Below, one piece after another: positions 36,240 to 49,211 of a stretch of DNA of 64,000 nt. The notes beneath the pieces were generated by a model. The model was not told the DNA's origin and made no database searches. It saw only the letters and a list, made by a program, of their open reading frames with translations. The translations under genes and the position numbers were made by a program. The stretch comes from Symsagittifera roscoffensis (lineage: Eukaryota > Xenacoelomorpha > Acoela > Convolutidae): NCBI RefSeq assembly GCF_963678635.1, contig NC_087065.1, forward strand, positions 33,977,679 to 34,041,678, given 5' to 3'. How positions within the stretch are numbered: position 1 is the first letter of the stretch; every line of letters begins with the position of its first letter.

Positions 36240-36840
36240 GGAAAACAACTTCCGAATACCTCAAATTATTCTAAAAAACAATCAACGTTTAATCCAAATT
36301 ATCGAGGACGATCAGCAAACGAAAAAAAAATCACGAAATTTCTCACAAAACAGATATAGTCGATCAAACAGTCGAAACAATCAGTATCGAAATAATTATT
36401 CAAGATCAAATTCAAACTGACCTGAATTTTTGTTTAAAACCAGTTCCGATTCAAATTCTAGAAATAGATATAATTCAAAGGATCGATCTAGAAATTCTTC
36501 ATATAATAGAAATAGAAATTACTCCAACGATAGGAATACAAGCTATTCAAATGATCGATATCATGAATATCAAAATAATAGATCAAGTGATTATTCTAAC
36601 AACAAATCAAACTATCAAAGATCAAAATATAATAACGATCAAAATAGATCACGCGACAATTCACAGAACAGGAATTGAAGTTATAACAACAGACAAAGAA
36701 ACTACTCTCAATCACCACATAGGAATAAAACACGTTATCAAAATTCACAACAAAATTATAGAAGTAGTACACCTCAACATCAAAGGCAAATCAATCAAGT
36801 ACAAACAACTAAAGAAACCCACCAGACCCCCTCGGTATTG
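36240..36840 (+). pseudogene. Arg/Ser/Asn/Tyr-rich tail after the gag knuckle
   Basis: The frame 36430-36678 (82 codons) is almost wholly made of R, S, N, Y and D in RSR/RNR/SND repeats (for example 'RYNSKDRSRNSSYNRNRNYS'). It continues, with a stop, from text at 36330-36420 of the same composition. Such basic low-complexity tails are common after gag nucleocapsids and would bind nucleic acid. The repeated GATCGA / AATAGA words explain the low complexity at DNA level. Confidence 0.6.
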
Positions 36841-36860
36841 ATAATAACGACAGCACAGAA

Positions 36861-37361
36861 TTGCAATTAAATCACATAAATTGCGAATCCACAGACAGTG
36901 AAAGTGACACAGACAATGCAATTTCAATTAGTATGATACATTGTGAAAATGATGACGAACCTATTATATACGAACAACCATTACATTCCCAAATCTATCA
37001 CAATCATGATCACTTCCTCTTCAATTATAATACAAGACCTATAAGCAGTAACAAAACAATAGAAAAAATAGTAGATGAAATAACAGAAGAAAAACCCACA
37101 GAATGTTCAAGCTCAAATAACATAAATGAAAACTTACCTAAAGAAACGCAATTACCAAAAGAAAAAAATTGGACAACCCCACTCCCCTTAGAAAGTCCAA
37201 AATGCAAAGAAATTCAAACACCAGACCTTGAAATTGATTTTTTAATAGGTTCCGGAGCGGAATCAAACATCATTAACATCCCCATTTGGAGTGAAACAAA
37301 AATGTTACATCCAAAATTAAAACCCTTCAAAACAACAAGCAGGCTAGCAATAGCACAATGA
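36861..37361 (+). pseudogene. Gypsy-type element: start of pol with retropepsin protease
   Basis: 166-codon open frame, acidic and Ser/Glu-rich at first, then 'DLEIDFLIGSGAESNIINIP' at 37225-37284. This is the active-site loop of a retroviral-type aspartic protease, normally D(S/T)GA. Here the first residue is Gly (GGT, 37248-37250), one base from GAT, so the protease is dead. It would have cut the gag and pol polyproteins. The frame closes at 37361, about 480 bases before RT. Confidence 0.75.
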
Positions 37362-37840
37362 TCAACTTAAACAAATTATGGAAAAACCCAACTTTTCGTT
37401 GGTCCCACTCGTTCAATGGAACAAAATAAACTTTTGAGCAAACCATTTAAACAAACCTTCCATATCACGATATAAAAGATAATATCATTGGAATTCCATT
37501 TATTACTAAAGGTATACCAACTATAAATATCTTAAACAGCAAATTTATACAAAAAAAAATAAATACGCAAGAATGAAAAACTCAGCTTCAACGTTTTTTT
37601 ATAGATGAAAAAAAAACCACCATTTTCTCCAATTTTTACCCTATATACAATCAGGTACGGAAACACCTGAAACCACTAGCAGTTTAAATTTATAACTTCT
37701 CAATCAAACAGCTTCACCAATACGACAAAGAACAAAATAAACAACATCTCTATATGTCTGACCTTGAATTCAGACAAATTCATAAATTTTTCCGAGTAAC
37801 AATTTAATCTATCAAATACAAAAAAAACTCAAAGTCAGTC

Positions 37841-39010
37841 ATGATTTCCTTGCATGTATATAACAATTCTCCATATGAAATAATCCTACTTCTAAGACTC
37901 GTAGGTTATTGTGAAACTAACGCAACAATTTCTCCCACAAAGGAAGTAGCGTATAGAGTAAACATTATTTTACAACTATTAGATATGTGTCAATCAACAG
38001 TTCTTGAGGAAGAATTATCGATGAACAAAATAATAAGCAATGAAAAAAGAAACACAGACTATTTCTCGAAAACACCTTACTTTAAACGAACATTTAAAAT
38101 ATCAAAACACACAGAAGAACAACAAAAATTCTTAACAATGTTCAATTTCAAACACTCTCAGATAACACAAAAAGAATTTGAACAATTAGCTGATTTACTA
38201 TTGAAATACCCAAAAGTTTACGCAACATCTAAATTTGATGTTGGAAAAGTAAATTCACCACTACTTTTACCGCTAAAACTTGATGCAGTTTTCAAAAAAC
38301 AACGAGCAAGTAAAGTCCCAATTCACTTACAAGACAAAAATAACCGTTTACTTGGCATACTAGAACAATATGAAATAATTTCTCCAGTAAAAAAAGAAGA
38401 ACAGCCAAAACGTAACACAATTAAAAATCCCAGTTATCATTTCAGCAAGAGGAGAATCATGCAAAATAGTTCTAGATGCAAGATACCTCAATTCACTCAT
38501 TGATGAATCTAAATGTAATTGGCCTTTTGAACCAATTCAAGTAAATCTCACAAAAATGAACGGAAAATCTTTCACAAACGCCGTGCATTTAATCAAACGC
38601 CGTTAGACGAGCAATCACGACGATTATCACATTTTATTATTGGAAATCAGCAAAATGAATTCAATAGATTATTATATGGAATTTCTGAAGGACCAGCAGC
38701 ATTCTCAGCATTCATGAGTAACATTTCCGACCACTCATACTCAATAAAAGCGCAATCACATATTTAGACGATGTTTTTATGCAATCACAAGCAAAAGACG
38801 AAATGTTTATTGTCTTAGAAAAATATCATCAGATATTACTACCTGAAAATATGAAAGCAGTCGCGGATAAATCACTTTTTTTCTAACACGTGTAAAATTT
38901 CTTGTACATATTATAGAAAGAAGCACTATAATTCCATTAAAATCTCGCATAGATGCAATCCAAAAATTTTATTCACCGTCCAATAAAAAGAAAGTACAAG
39001 AATTTCTTTA
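37841..39010 (+). pseudogene. Gypsy-type element: reverse transcriptase
   Basis: The open frame 37841-38503 covers the region before and at the start of RT, with 'VNSPLLLPLKLDAVFKKQRA' and 'RLLGILEQYEIISPV', typical of Ty3/gypsy RT (usual form LP.KP.A...RR.R..P......K....L...GII.PS). It then shifts frame to 'KIVLDARYLNSLIDESK' near 38465-38515, 'AFNQTPLDEQSRRLSHFI' near 38590-38640, 'YGISEGPAAFSAFM' near 38673-38715, and the intact catalytic YLDD at 38761-38772, followed by VFMQ. Further shifts follow to about 39010. The YLDD is intact but the gene is broken in at least four places. Confidence 0.82.
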
Positions 39011-39029
39011 AATTTTAAACTTTTTAAGT

Positions 39030-39730
39030 AAATACGTATATAAAATGCAGTTATACTTAAGACCATTCTACAACATCCTTAGACAACAAAATAAATTTGA
39101 ATGGAAAACAGAACATCAAACACGATTTGAAGAAAACAAAACTCTTCTCACTGAACAAATATCAAATACTATTCCAGATCCAGTCCAACCATTTATGTCA
39201 TGTGCGACGCCTCTAACTTCGGCATCGATGCAGCATTAGTACAATCTCATAACGGAATAAATAAAAAGAACCTCATCTCAGCAAATTGTAGACTATTCAC
39301 ACAAGCTGAATTTAGAATCTATCCTTATGTGAGAATGCACAGCCATAATATATACACTCACAAAATATGAATTTTTAATTCTTGGATCAAAACATCCAAC
39401 AATTTTATTTACAGATCATAAACCCATAATTTTCCTTTTTACACAAAAATCAAACCAAAACCATAGAGTTTATAGATTTCAACTAATTTTAATGAAATTC
39501 GCAAACTTACACATTACACATAGTTTGGACAGCAGGAAAAAACCTCGCACTACCTGATACTCTTAGTAGAATTACACCACCTGAGTTATTAACAAGAAAA
39601 ACAACAGTCGAAAGACCACAAAGTTTTAAGTTTTTCCTTGCAAAAGATGAAAATTTACCAAGATTACAATGCAAATATGCAGTAAAAACTGACATAGGTC
39701 AATCACAGATTAAAAACTTACAATAGTTTC
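39030..39730 (+). pseudogene. Gypsy-type element: RNase H domain
   Basis: Tether text 'LRPFYNILRQQNKFEWKTEH' at 39060-39115 followed by 'CDASNFGIDAALVQ' near 39202-39243 (first catalytic Asp of RNase H), 'RLFTQAEFRIYPY' near 39288-39327 (the sQaErrYs... block with catalytic Glu), ILGSKHPTILFTDHKPI near 39380-39430 (TDHKPL). Stops and shifts are frequent. Would degrade RNA in the RNA-DNA hybrid. Confidence 0.75.
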
Positions 39731-41652
39731 CACTATATTTAGATTGTCAAAACAATCACTACGAAGTTGATCTGCTAGGAAAATCTACAATTAAACCAAT
39801 ACCATTTTCATCATAGGTTAAAAACAATACACAGCAAAAACCACTCAAACAAAAATCATACAAAACAGATCTATTCCCTTTAATAGAAAAAGAAAACCTA
39901 ACTGATAATATGAATTTATCAGGCCCACCAAATAATGACTCAAAATATACAATAAACCACGTCTTTAACCTCCATGAACCTCTAGATACAATACCTCTTT
40001 CGAAAACAGAAATTGAAAACATTTTCCTCCCAATAACAGAAAAAATATTACTCAATTTATTACAGAAACATCAAAACTTTGACTTAGTTATTAGACAATT
40101 AAAATCTTGGCACAAATATAAAACCAAACCAATTAAAGCCGATATCACCATTCTAGGAAATAAAACCCTTCTTAGATATTTCAGAAAATTTGATAATACC
40201 TCTATCAACGAGAATACAGATATTTTAGAATACCAAACATCTGATCTCAAAGTACCATGTCTACTTTTTAGTATGATGCTCATAGCTTTTCATACTTCCC
40301 ACTCATTACACACTAAAGGGCACTCATGATCATAAAAAAAACATACTGCAATTTCATTCAAAACTTTTACTTTCCAAATGCACCAATTTGGATTAAAGTA
40401 TTATGCAATGGTTGCATAACATGCCAATTAAACAAACCATACCCAAATTAAAAACAAATTGCTGAAAAACAAGATTTTAAAGGACAAAGTCTATACTTCA
40501 ATCACAGAATTTCATTTGATACAGAAGGACCGATATCACCATCCTCAGATGGAAACTCATATATAATGGTCATAGTCGACGCATTTACACACTACGTATC
40601 ACCTAACCCAGTACCCCATTGTAATGCTTATTATGTAAACACAACACTTCATGAAGACTGATTAGCAAAATTTGGATTACCCGAAATTCTTGTTAAAGAC
40701 AATGGCACTGAATTATAAACTGAATTTATTTAAAAATTATCACACTATGCCATTTATATATCATTAAATATAAACCACGTACATCTCCTTTAACTTGACA
40801 AATGGATTAGTCGAAGGCATGAACCGTTCATTACAAGAATATCTTAGATGTATCATAAACCGAAATGACACACGATATACTGAACGGTCAACAGACGTAA
40901 AACTATTCCCCTTATCTTATAATTCACAAATCACAACAACTTTAGGATTGTCGCCCTATGAAATGGTTTTCAATCTAAAACCACAAAAACCGATAATGTT
41001 CACAGCAAATTCTTCAAAAAATACACAAGGTTATTGTCAACCCACTCTGTTATAATCTGTTATAATCAATAGAATCAATCTGTTATAGCCTACCACTATG
41101 AAGATCACTTTCAACATCCACAAATTTTAAATTTAGGTTCCAGTACACACACCGAATGGATTTTAAACAGAGACAAAAAACATAATGAAATTTACCAAAA
41201 AGCAACAAAAAAATTATTACAGAGACAAATTATTAATTCCCAAAAAAATTCTCGATAAATTCACACCAGCTAAAAACTTAAAAATCGGAACATACGTTTT
41301 AATTCCAAATTTTACAAAACAAAAAGGAATTTCTAAAAAACTACAACCACTCCGAAAAGGACCATATCAAATTATTGATAAACCCACTGATGTAACATAC
41401 AAACCTATAGACCTAAGCAAAACAGAAATTGTTCAACATCAGAACAATCTTTTAGCTTGTTATCCGAAAGAGTACGCTCTTCGCGAACTGACTCAATTAT
41501 ACTCCTTAACAGGACTCAAAATTATTTACAATAATTCCGATTACAAACAAAATCAAAACACTGATATATATTCTATCCAAAAATCATTAGAACAAAAAAA
41601 TAAAAAAGAACTTCACAAACAAAATCTCAAAGTTTGGACTACAAAAAAATAA
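39731..41652 (+). pseudogene. Gypsy-type element: integrase
   Basis: A 139-codon linker frame (39910-40329) ends in HTSHSLHTKGHS, the His pair of the HHCC zinc domain; CNGCITCQL near 40408-40435 gives the Cys pair. Core: 'ISFDTEGPISPS' near 40508-40545 (first Asp), 'LVKDNGTEL' near 40690-40716 (second Asp), 'NGLVEGMNRSLQEYL' near 40801-40845 (catalytic Glu). The C-terminal frame 41185-41652 carries the GPY-type module ('LQPLRKGPYQIIDKPTDV') near 41340-41395 and a long Gln/Lys-rich tail. No chromodomain is seen. Several stops, so inactive. Confidence 0.83.
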
Positions 41653-42840
41653 CTCAAACAGAAAGAAAAAATCAAAAAATAGAAGAATAAATTTTACCAC
41701 AAGATCAAAAAGATAAATTTCCACATAGACAATGATCGCGATTTCGAAATCAGCCACGAAAAGATTAAAAAAACATTCATTCCACAACCTAAAATTTTAA
41801 AGAAAGTTGAATTTCAGAAACCACTTTAAAATTGTTTAACATTTTCACCACTTGAAAGATCTTTTAAACACCTATACCTTTTCTCAAAACTCACGCTGAA
41901 AAGCACTTGAACAAACTAGTTCAATTTCACCTTTCCGAATCATCAACTTATTTTTAACGCGATTTCTGTAGCCGACAAACAATCACCAAGCGTATCTCTA
42001 ACTATAACTAAAATACCTCCAGGTCAAAAATGAGCAGACCGCTAAAAATTGACACCTGAAATAAACAAAGTCTCAATATTACAACCTTCCCCTATCAAAT
42101 AGAACAAAGATCAACAATATTGTCCCAACTTAGAACTCAAAACTAGCTTAAAGAACAAAATGGACATGATCATTTAGCCTAAGGTACGAATATTTCTTAG
42201 ATACACCCAATCATCCAATAAAAAAACTAGAAAGATTCTTAAGAGCCCTCAAAATTTCCCTCCACCAAAAATTACCGAAATCCAACCCACGTGTCAAAAA
42301 ACCAATAAATAATCCGACCACACTCAAATTTAACCTCAAAAAAAAAATTTCACCGGAACGAATCATTTCCTCAAATGCTTCTTTCTCAAACAGTCAGCCA
42401 TATTCAAAATCTAATTTCAATTTTTATATCAAACATTTCAATTTTGTTCAAACTTTTTATAATCCTAATAACCGATACCCTAGAAATATTCAACCTCCTC
42501 CTGATAAGTTTTTGTAATTTTTTCATCGTTTTTTATTCTCTATCTCAAATATACATTAAATTTTTCAAAAATCCTTGACCACCTCCTCAGGTACGATATT
42601 TCAATAACTATCTAAATGTTCCAACATCTATTCAGTAGAACACATGTTTTTCTTCTTTTTATAATATTTCTCACATTTCTAACATCCCTCAAAATGACAA
42701 TATGCAAATGTATAAAAAAGGCTATCATAACTTTCGCATTAGCAACGATATTTTAAATCCTTTCCATGGAAAAATATTACAATAAACACAAAACTTCTTG
42801 GTAAATAATTAATTTTTACAATTTTTTTCAAAATTGCTAA
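41653..42840. other. Spacer after pol; one hydrophobic short frame
   Basis: A-rich plus strand as in the rest of the element. The frame 42375-42578 (67 codons) is strongly hydrophobic (I, L, F runs) but short and alone. Nothing else is recognisable. It may hold splice sites for the downstream frames, but none can be assigned by eye. Confidence 0.35.
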
Positions 42841-43683
42841 TCAACAACCCCCACACCAGTCCCCACCAACAACATACCAAGAACCTCCAACAACACCAAC
42901 AAAAACTCAAACAAATAATGCCGAATCATTAACACGCATCTCTTTTCACGACAATCTATATACATATGAAGAAAGACACTCACGATTGTCCGAACCACTA
43001 GAACCAGTAATTCGCCAAGGACCTCTAAGCGAACCACAAAACGAACCAGTAGATAAAGTATTCCCCCCTCTCCAACAAAATCTCAATAGAGCAAGACACC
43101 AACGTCAAAATCAAAACACACTTAAAATAGACAGGCAAACTATACATCCAAGACGAAATGGAAATTTGCAAACCCCAGAGTTCAATTCAACATACCTCAT
43201 TCACCAGTAGCAAATCCTATAGACCTCTCCAGTAGTACAGTTCAATGTACTCACCAGACCCCATCACAACAAAACACATCAAACATCCCATCAGATTATT
43301 TAGGTTCAACCCCTGCATCTGAACAAAGTAGAGAAAATCTTTTTAATCTTCCAGCTACTACAGAACATCTCCCATATTGGATGACACAAGCTTTCACTCA
43401 AAGTGAACCAAATTTAAAGAACGATCCAATAGCCGTTTTATCTGAGCCAACTTTGTCATTACCAGAAACACTTTCACTCCTCTCAACCCTTTCTTTAAGT
43501 CAAATCTCACGAACACCATTTCCTCCAAATTTTCCTACAAATCTCGACGCTAGATATCGAGAACACTCAACCAATAACATACACTTACGACTAGACTGGA
43601 AAACATTCGTAGCACCCCCTCCATTATTTGGTCAACATCACGAAAGTAACAGATTACACAACTGGGCACTAAACAGATTATAA
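42841..43683 (+). pseudogene. Proline-rich ORF between integrase and envelope-like region
   Basis: Two frames, 42986-43210 and 43381-43683, are joined in sense only by a shift, with text between them in the same style. Rich in P, S, E, Q and T ('SEPLEPVIRQGPLSEPQNEP'), ending in a more ordered block, 'HLRLDWKTFVAPPPLFGQ' and 'HNWALNRL'. No domain known to me. Placement suggests an accessory product of the element or the signal-bearing start of the envelope frame. Confidence 0.45.
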
Positions 43684-43899
43684 TTCCGACAAGATATCCA
43701 CAAAGATATACAAGAACATAACATACAAATACTTACACACGATAAACTGACACTAAAATCTCAAATCACAGTAAGACTAATTAATATAATTCACCATCCC
43801 TTAACCCTAGCCCCCCACATATAAAAGCTCAATCTTTACCGCCCCCATTTACAACCACAGAAATCATCTTTAAATACGATAGATACAAAAAAGACAATT

Positions 43900-46594
43900 G
43901 GATACATAACTTTTTCTAATCCATACTCCATGACTATCATATACATGTATCTTCTAATGATACTAGTTTTCCAGACCCTTCTCTTTCCTAATTTTTCAGA
44001 ACCCGATCATAACAACCCTTCCCCCGAACAGGACCCCAGGATTTTTTAGTCACACACTTTGACTGTGAAGAAAATGAACAGAAAACATACATAAATATGC
44101 AATAAATTAAGTCACTCAATGCGAATCCGAACCACAATTTACAGAAACAACAAACATAATAGCTACAATTTACTGAAAAGCACGAGCTACAACACTATCA
44201 GGATATAAATTGACAGCGACATTTTCCGAAAAGAAAGTACATTGTTCTGAAGTCTCGAACGGAAATAAAAATAGACTAGATCATGAATCTTTCTATCAAA
44301 GTAATATCAAAAGACTTTTACATTCAGCCATGACGACTGTAAAAACGAACCTAACCGATTAAAATTACATCAAACAAAGGCACAAACAAAAAATTGGTAA
44401 ATTTCCAAGTTTTTCCAGACTCTGCACATCAAGCCGAACTTGAAAGATACCAAGGTCATAAAAAAATAGACGTCAAATTTCCTTCCACGGAGCATATGGA
44501 AGATTAACTTACGATTTCAATGATTAAAATTGGATACCACACATCGGAATAAACTATCCCTCAAACTGTAAAGCAGACACTAAAATTGAAAAATACCAAG
44601 AACAATTGTTTTTTGATTGGAAAATACAACTTGAAAAAGTTTAATTAACACGAGATTCAAAAGATGACACCATATTTTATCAAGGAATCAGATTCCCTTG
44701 CAAAAATGACTAAGGTTACTGCGATCCCACTACATGAACACAAGCAACAATTGTCTGGTTTCCTGAAGACACATGTAACACATTTCAAGTAGCAAAAATA
44801 CACGCTAGAATGATAAAATTTTACAAAAAATATTTTATTGAATTAATGCCTTATGAAGACGTAAACCCTGATAAAATCAGACAGAGTAATTATAAATTTA
44901 GAATCATTAATAATAAAGAAAATAAATTGGCATGTTTCCAAATTTACCCAGAAACGGAACTTGCATGTTAATACAACAAACCACTTTATAAAACGCAATA
45001 TTCAGAAACTTTTGTCGAATACAAACACGGTTTCGACATGAATGCAGGAAAACTAATCATAAATCCCCTTGCAGCACATTACTCAAACAGCGGCGAAAGT
45101 TCATACATCCCAGTAAACCTAAGAAACACGGGAAACATTGGTGGAAAAAAAACCACAAGACAAAGACAGTACACGTTTACAAGAACTATCACTTATGAAC
45201 AACACTCATTTTGGTGCAATTCACTATGATATCCACGTAGACATGAAACTAGACTATAGTATAAGTAGAATTTGTCAAGAAATGTCTTTAACAAAACTTT
45301 AAACACTACATCAATTATGCGAACTTGAAAGAACACAAGCTCTACAATCACTTGCACTAGCAGTACTCAAAATCCCTTATGCAGGATATTTATTATCAGG
45401 TAGCAGATCAAATTTCATTGACAATGAAGGAATTATACTATGGTATTACACTTGTACCAAAAAGGTATCACCCTAATATGTTTTTGAAGATAGAAGATGC
45501 TATAAAAGAATCCCAGTATTCTATAAAAAAAGTACATTTTGTTGATACACTTTCCCGAAGAAGTTATTTTTGGGACACAGCAGTCCCATGTGGATCAAAA
45601 AACAGCCACAATGTAGTACAATTGAATCCTGACGAAGATAAATACTACCTTCTCAAATTGAATCCTGACGAAGATAAATACTACCTTCTCACACCATACC
45701 CTACACTGATGCAACCAATAAAAAAAATTTCACCAGAAAGCATTAGAGCTACTGCCCGCAATCCAAATATCGATTCACAATCGATCGGCATATACTCTAA
45801 ATCCGACATTGAACACCACATACGTACACAACAATTTCAAGAATTACTCACAAAAAATGGACACAATACAACTACAATCCATAGATCAAAACTTACGCAA
45901 ACTTGCAGAAACAGCAGTCTTTTCAGACATCTACGCACAAGACTACAGCCGATAATTTAAAGATATAAAAGAATACATTTACTTAAATGGCGAAAAATAC
46001 AGACAACAAGATATACCACCAAAAATATTTTAAATTTTGTAAATTTGAAAAACGATCTTCTTGCCTTTCTAGGATGGCCCTACTACATCTTAGAAAGATT
46101 GACTATATTATACGCAGTGTTTAACTTTCTTGTTTTTTTTTCTCTCTATTAAAAGGAATCTACAATACGTGCGCAAAACATACACAAGTAAAGAACCAAG
46201 CAAGTGTAGCACGCATAATTTTTGCAGGATTTTTGGGAATATTCTCTACATCAATAAAAAAAAACTTTTAGATGTTCAAATAAAAGAATACAATACCAAA
46301 CTATCAACAACACTGAACACATATAATGATTGGCAAAACAATACGAATACAACGCCTACGGCACCACAAATACAAAGCCTTAAACATAACCATCCCTTAT
46401 CATTAGTACCACGAAATTTTGCAAACATGGCCCTGACAAGCCTCATATCTTCAAGACCTAATTACTCACAAAGCCCAATTCAACATATAATAACACAACA
46501 ATCTAATATAGAAGACACATACGAGCAGATTATTGAACAACCACATACCACTAACTCTCATTCTCAGAACAACCATCTTTTTAGCCCACGATGA
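43900..46594 (+). pseudogene. Envelope-like glycoprotein region of the gypsy-type element, heavily broken
   Basis: A long region downstream of integrase, where envelope genes sit in env-bearing gypsy elements. Several frames share a consistent style: many spaced Cys residues, Tyr and aromatic pairs, and basic RxxR-like sites, then near 46050-46160 a strongly hydrophobic stretch that looks like a membrane anchor, followed by a tail that ends at TGA 46592-46594. At least ten stops or shifts are visible, so no protein can be made. The open part 45379-45960 includes a 36-base in-frame tandem duplication. Which viral fusion class it belongs to is unknown. The call rests on position and general features, not on a recognised fold. 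Confidence 0.55.
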
Positions 46595-48258
46595 GCCGCC
46601 AAGTTGGATCACTCCATCGCTCAATTTCCTACCCAGCCAACCTTCAAAGCAACCTCCCCAACATACCCTTTTTTGCTTTTCCCCCACCTGAATCACCTCA
46701 TGAAAACACTTCATCCGGCATGGATTCAGATACTAATTCAAACACCACTGTATATCATACTATGTCCCAAGTAAATAACTCAGATTTCGAGACCCCTGAC
46801 GAATTTGACAACTCCAAACCCAGCCAATCTACATTTTCCCAACCTCCTTTTCAAACTCTCCACACCCAATTAAGATATGAACCTCCTTCTACTCCCTCCT
46901 GTAATTCCAATGTAACACCTATATATTCCCCCTTGACCAGTGAACCTTCCGACAACAACAGCTCTGTAAATAGACAAATATCTCATGAACTTGACAATTT
47001 CATCACACTTCTGCAACAATTACAGCATCCTCAGACACTAACCATTCACCAACTCTCACAGTCCATAATATCATCAAACCCCTCAATCCCAGCCCCCTCT
47101 TCAAATTACACCCCTTCGCAAAACTCATCTCCCTCCTCAAATCCATCCTCAAACCGAGCCTATCGAACCTTCAAAAGGAAATTCCCCAACACTCCATTTC
47201 CCTCTCACCCAGGAACAGCCACAACATTTTTTAATCGCCCACTCCACACTAATACTAAAGAATTTCTTCAAATATGTTTACCCTTTTCCCCCCAATACAC
47301 CTACTTTCATTCAGACCCTAATGACGAACACCCTAATTATGTTAATGAGCACATAATAATGCCAACACTTTCATGGACCTCATTTTATCACTTCACTAAT
47401 CCACTATCACTATCACTAAATAACACCCCATCTGATAACGAACAATGCAGCAATCAACTCTACCTTTTAACAACAGCACTCACTATAAAACAAATTACAC
47501 AAATAGGATATAAACAGTCACTTATAAGATTCACCGCACCCAAAACTAACGAATATTCTATCGATCACTACGACGATCACATCATAAGACCAAACGAAGA
47601 CATCTTTCTGAACGACAATAAATTTGCTAGCCCACAACTAACAGAAAAATTCTTCATTAAAACACCATACGTTTTCAGCCTCAATACTTGGGATAAAAAA
47701 TACGATTACGTCATTGATACTTTTTGATAATCAAGCTTATGATTCATATTTTAACAAATTTAAAAACGTCTCACTAACGTTTCATTTCATCACGCCCAAA
47801 GAACGTGATTTGCAATGTTCACACGACATCATGTTACGAACTAAACAGACACACACTTATACTTACTATAAAATCATAAAACACCAGCACGGAAAATTCA
47901 CCACAGATATCCAAATATACCTCACCATTCTTTCTTAACTTCACTTATTGTAGATACTAACCTACAAGGCATCCTCCGCATTTATGATCCCATCACCCAG
48001 ATGTATATGTTCTGTCCCTTAACCAAAACCTTCAACGTAGACGAATCCCGCCCACTAATCATCCCGCACGACTTTCTACAGCCCGTTGAAATCCCGATCC
48101 TAGATTTCATCCATAACACCAGATATAACCATAAACTTTATAACCTCATCCAAAATACACCTTATGATTTCTCTCACCTAGCACTGAAGAGCACAAGATC
48201 ATTAAAGCACTCCAAATGCTTTGGCCACTTCTACAAACTAAAAACATCATTCGTTTGA
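46591..48258 (+). pseudogene. Terminal accessory ORF of the gypsy-type element (378-codon open frame plus shifted remainder)
   Basis: The longest uninterrupted frame in the window, 46591-47727. The first ~200 residues are Ser/Pro/Asn/Thr-rich and look disordered; the rest looks folded, with mixed aromatic and charged residues ('MPTLSWTSFYHFTNPLSLSL', 'HIIRPNEDIFLNDNKFASPQ'). After its stop the sense continues in frame 47714-47938 and then from 47941 to 48258 ('FNVDESRPLIIPHDFL'), so the original protein was about 550 residues. The ATG overlaps the stop of the envelope-like frame as ATGA. A second broken copy is at 33233. I recognise no family. Its survival as the longest open frame is notable amid the decay. 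Confidence 0.6.
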
Positions 48259-49200
48259 TAGCTAAATTACTAACATCATCAGAAATCATCCACGTTGTTT
48301 TTCCCCACGGACTCTTCACAGGCGAATAAGGTAATGAATTAAATACATTATAATAACAAATTAGAACAAAAACTAACCATTCTTTATAATTGTTTTATTT
48401 CTTTCTATAGTTTTCACAGGCACGATCATCAATCATCTACAAAAAAGAAAAACGAAATAACAAACAGAAATTTTTTTCTAGAATCATAAATTTATATTAA
48501 CCATTTAAATAAATGAGGCAGTGAAATTTCTCCCAAAAACAGCAATAAATTGATATATAAAATCTTTTCCGACATGCAGTGAATTTTCGTAAAATGAAAA
48601 AAAATTTGATTATTTCAACCCCCAAATAAAGCCGTAAAATTAATAGTTTCAAAGTAGTAATTAAATAAAAGTTGCATATAAAGATAAAGCAGTACTAACC
48701 TTTTCAAAGACGCTTCTTTGTAGTTTTAAATATTCAATCGCCCACAATCTTATCCACAATCGGACAGCTCGCCCACGAAGAATTGTTTAAAATAATGAAT
48801 TTAGGTTTTAACTTTCACCTATAACAATTCTAACAAGTTGTAACACATTTCAGACTTTCCTTTAACCCGGTTGGAAAGGAATTATATAATAACCCAAACT
48901 AACCAACGCAGCTTACTAAACACCACAAACCACAACCTAACAGCATGCCTAAGAAAAGAAAACCCACGGTCCCCAAACCGGATTAAAACCAGCTTAGAAC
49001 TGGATAAATTATTCTTTTGAAGACTACTTTCAAGTCTGAACACAAAAGAACAAAACACAAAAAAGTCGAAAGACAGACCCAAAACAAACGATTTGATTTT
49101 CAAAGAAAAAGACACAACCAAAACAAAAAAGAAAAAACCAGTATTAAAAAAGGCACAAAAGGTTAAACACAAAAAGGAAACTCCAAAAAAGAGAGCATGA
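48259..49200. other. 3' end of the gypsy-type element; possible LTR, not delimited
   Basis: No gene. A candidate LTR start is AGTTGTAACACATTTCAGAC at 48836-48855, with a CGGTTGGAAAGGAATTATATAATA promoter-like stretch after it. I found no matching 5' copy in the window (the 200-base gap and the missing upstream end could explain this). Poly-A-rich text follows to 49200. Confidence 0.3.
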
Positions 49201-49211
49201 TTTTATACTAC

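Noticed and set aside
48882-49172. 96-codon hydrophobic minus-strand frame
   Set aside because: Phe/Leu/Val runs are the mirror of a Lys/Asn/Thr-rich A-biased plus strand; no signal or domain.
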